This document shows positions 6,025 to 6,768 of a stretch of DNA of 6,768 nt, in pieces (within the stretch, counting starts at the first letter, position 1; each line of letters opens with the position of its first letter). The notes below the pieces were generated by a model. It searched no databases, was not told the origin of the DNA, and saw only the letters and a list, made by a program, of their open reading frames with translations. Origin of the DNA: Peptococcaceae bacterium. GTDB taxonomy: Bacteria; Bacillota; Dehalobacteriia; UBA4068; UBA4997. The stretch is taken from the NCBI GenBank assembly GCA_019421315.1, contig JAHZFN010000308.1:1-6768 (forward strand), given 5' to 3'. The position numbers and the translations under genes are program-made.

Positions 6025-6697
6025 AAATTTTCATGAATTATACACAGTAAATCGGATATATGGACAAAAAGCAACTTATTCCCCATAAATCAGGCTGTTT
6101 GTATATTCATTTATTCCAAAAACTCAAATTACAGCAATTTTCCACCTAATAATTATACAGTTATATACTACTAATTTACCGTTTCGCTGTATTTTAATTA
6201 AATCAAAAGAAATGTTTTTTGTATTTTTTATCCAAAATTCCTAACTACTGCCGCAAAAAACCTTGTTATAATCACTTCCGACGGCATTGTTCCGCCATGA
6301 GGAATTTTATCACCCAAAATATCTTATACATATGCAGTAAATCTCGCATAAATGCATTTTTAAACATTACCTGCCATATTTTTCGTTCAATATTGTTATA
6401 TTTTTATTATGTTTTCCCCTTTGTCAAACCCAACAGTTTATTATCACAAATGCCCTATTATGATTTTTTTTACACAAAGCAATCTTTCTCCCACCCAAAT
6501 TCATATTAAGATTTCCCGCAAACAGTTGCCTGCCGTCCGCCAATCCCGATTTTTCCGCCGCAATTTCGCAAATTTTACCGATAAGCGATTTAACGCAAAT
6601 AATCAGCATATCAAGGGAATTTAAAAATTTTATTGAAATTTATTTAATTTTTCTTTAACATATTTTGTAAAAAAGCTATATCTTTATATTTAAGATA
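6025..6697. other. Long gap with no supported gene
   Basis: These 673 bases are AT-rich with no recognised gene or RNA. Open frames here (for example 6219-6509 plus, 6424-6609 minus) lack ribosome-binding sites; the first begins with TTG. Bases 6520-6600 are richer in G and C than their surroundings, resembling coding sequence in composition, which might mark a decayed gene. The peptide on the minus strand is not one I recognise. Confidence 0.5.
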
Positions 6698-6706
6698 TGT
6701 TATAAT
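6698..6706 (+). promoter_or_regulatory. Extended -10 promoter firing out of the right edge
   Basis: TGTTATAAT on the plus strand is a perfect extended -10 (TGnTATAAT). No good -35 lies at normal distance; the nearest TTG-type hexamer (TTGTAA, 6665-6670) is 30 bp away. Extended -10 promoters can work without one. It would transcribe away from gdhA from about 6713, towards a gene beyond the window; no start codon with a ribosome-binding site is seen before the end. Confidence 0.55.
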
Positions 6707-6710
6707 ATAC

Positions 6711-6728
6711 TTGTATATTTGTATACAA
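6711..6728 (+). promoter_or_regulatory. Palindromic operator candidate at the transcription start
   Basis: TTGTATA (6711-6717) is repeated and inverted as TATACAA (6722-6728). Bases 6719-6728 alone form the perfect palindrome TTGTATACAA, so the site contains two direct and one inverted half-site. It overlaps the expected start point of the extended -10 promoter, a typical repressor position. The palindrome is similar to GntR-family operators (GT...AC half-sites), but the regulator is unknown. Confidence 0.45.
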
Positions 6729-6768
6729 TTTATTTGTGATAGTAATCATAGTTTTTGTGGTTTAAATC

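Noticed and set aside
6422..6427. Perfect TTGACA on the minus strand as a promoter for a small RNA
   Set aside because: No acceptable -10 lies at 16-18 bp, and no terminator or gene follows at a sensible distance.
5931..6726. GTATAC at 5931, 5975 and 6721 as a shared regulon site for gdhA and the right-hand promoter
   Set aside because: About two copies are expected by chance in AT-rich DNA of this length, and only the 6721 copy lies in a longer palindrome.
1..6768. Mobile element, phage, toxin-antitoxin or defence system
   Set aside because: No transposase, integrase, terminal inverted repeats, attachment sites, toxin, nuclease or helicase motifs are seen; the genes are a surface protein, a flavoprotein and a dehydrogenase.

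Overview
The window looks like chromosomal DNA of a low-GC, anaerobic, Firmicutes-type bacterium. Four things suggest this: strong AGGAGG ribosome-binding sites, AT-rich gaps, a hexameric clostridial-type glutamate dehydrogenase, and a large secreted GLUG-repeat/dockerin-like protein. A gut anaerobe related to the Negativicutes (Acidaminococcus/Phascolarctobacterium-like) is my best guess, but no rRNA or marker gene proves it. All recognised genes lie on the minus strand, so transcription runs from right to left.

Read in the direction of transcription from the right edge: bases 6729-6768 are probably the leader of a plus-strand gene outside the window, preceded by an extended -10 promoter and a palindromic operator candidate (6698-6728). 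Bases 6025-6697 hold no gene I can support. Next comes gdhA (5908-4562), with its own promoter, a small leader hairpin and a perfect palindromic terminator at 4474-4506. Then comes a flavodoxin-fold flavoprotein with a four-cysteine motif (4155-3619). It has its own promoter, an unusual inverted-repeat leader of about 145 nt and a strong terminator at 3531-3568. The largest gene (3175-215) encodes a 986-residue exported protein. Its parts are a signal peptide, a GLUG-type beta-helix, two Ig-like repeat domains, a possible molybdopterin-fold-like domain and a degenerate dockerin at the C-terminus. Below a weak terminator, the first 21 codons of a further gene with a signal-peptide-like start (64-1) run off the left edge.

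The genes appear to be separate transcription units rather than one pathway: amino-nitrogen/glutamate catabolism (gdhA), redox chemistry (flavoprotein) and cell-surface or secreted proteins (left half). Only the two left-hand exported proteins look functionally related.

The most unusual non-coding structure is a 16-bp tandem array (about 4.75 copies, 3192-3267). It fills almost the whole predicted 5' leader of the surface-protein gene and contributes half of its Shine-Dalgarno sequence. Just upstream, a perfect 15-bp tandem duplication overlaps the predicted -35 region. Together they are a plausible length-variable expression switch for a surface protein. I see no CRISPR array, transposon, phage, toxin-antitoxin or defence system.
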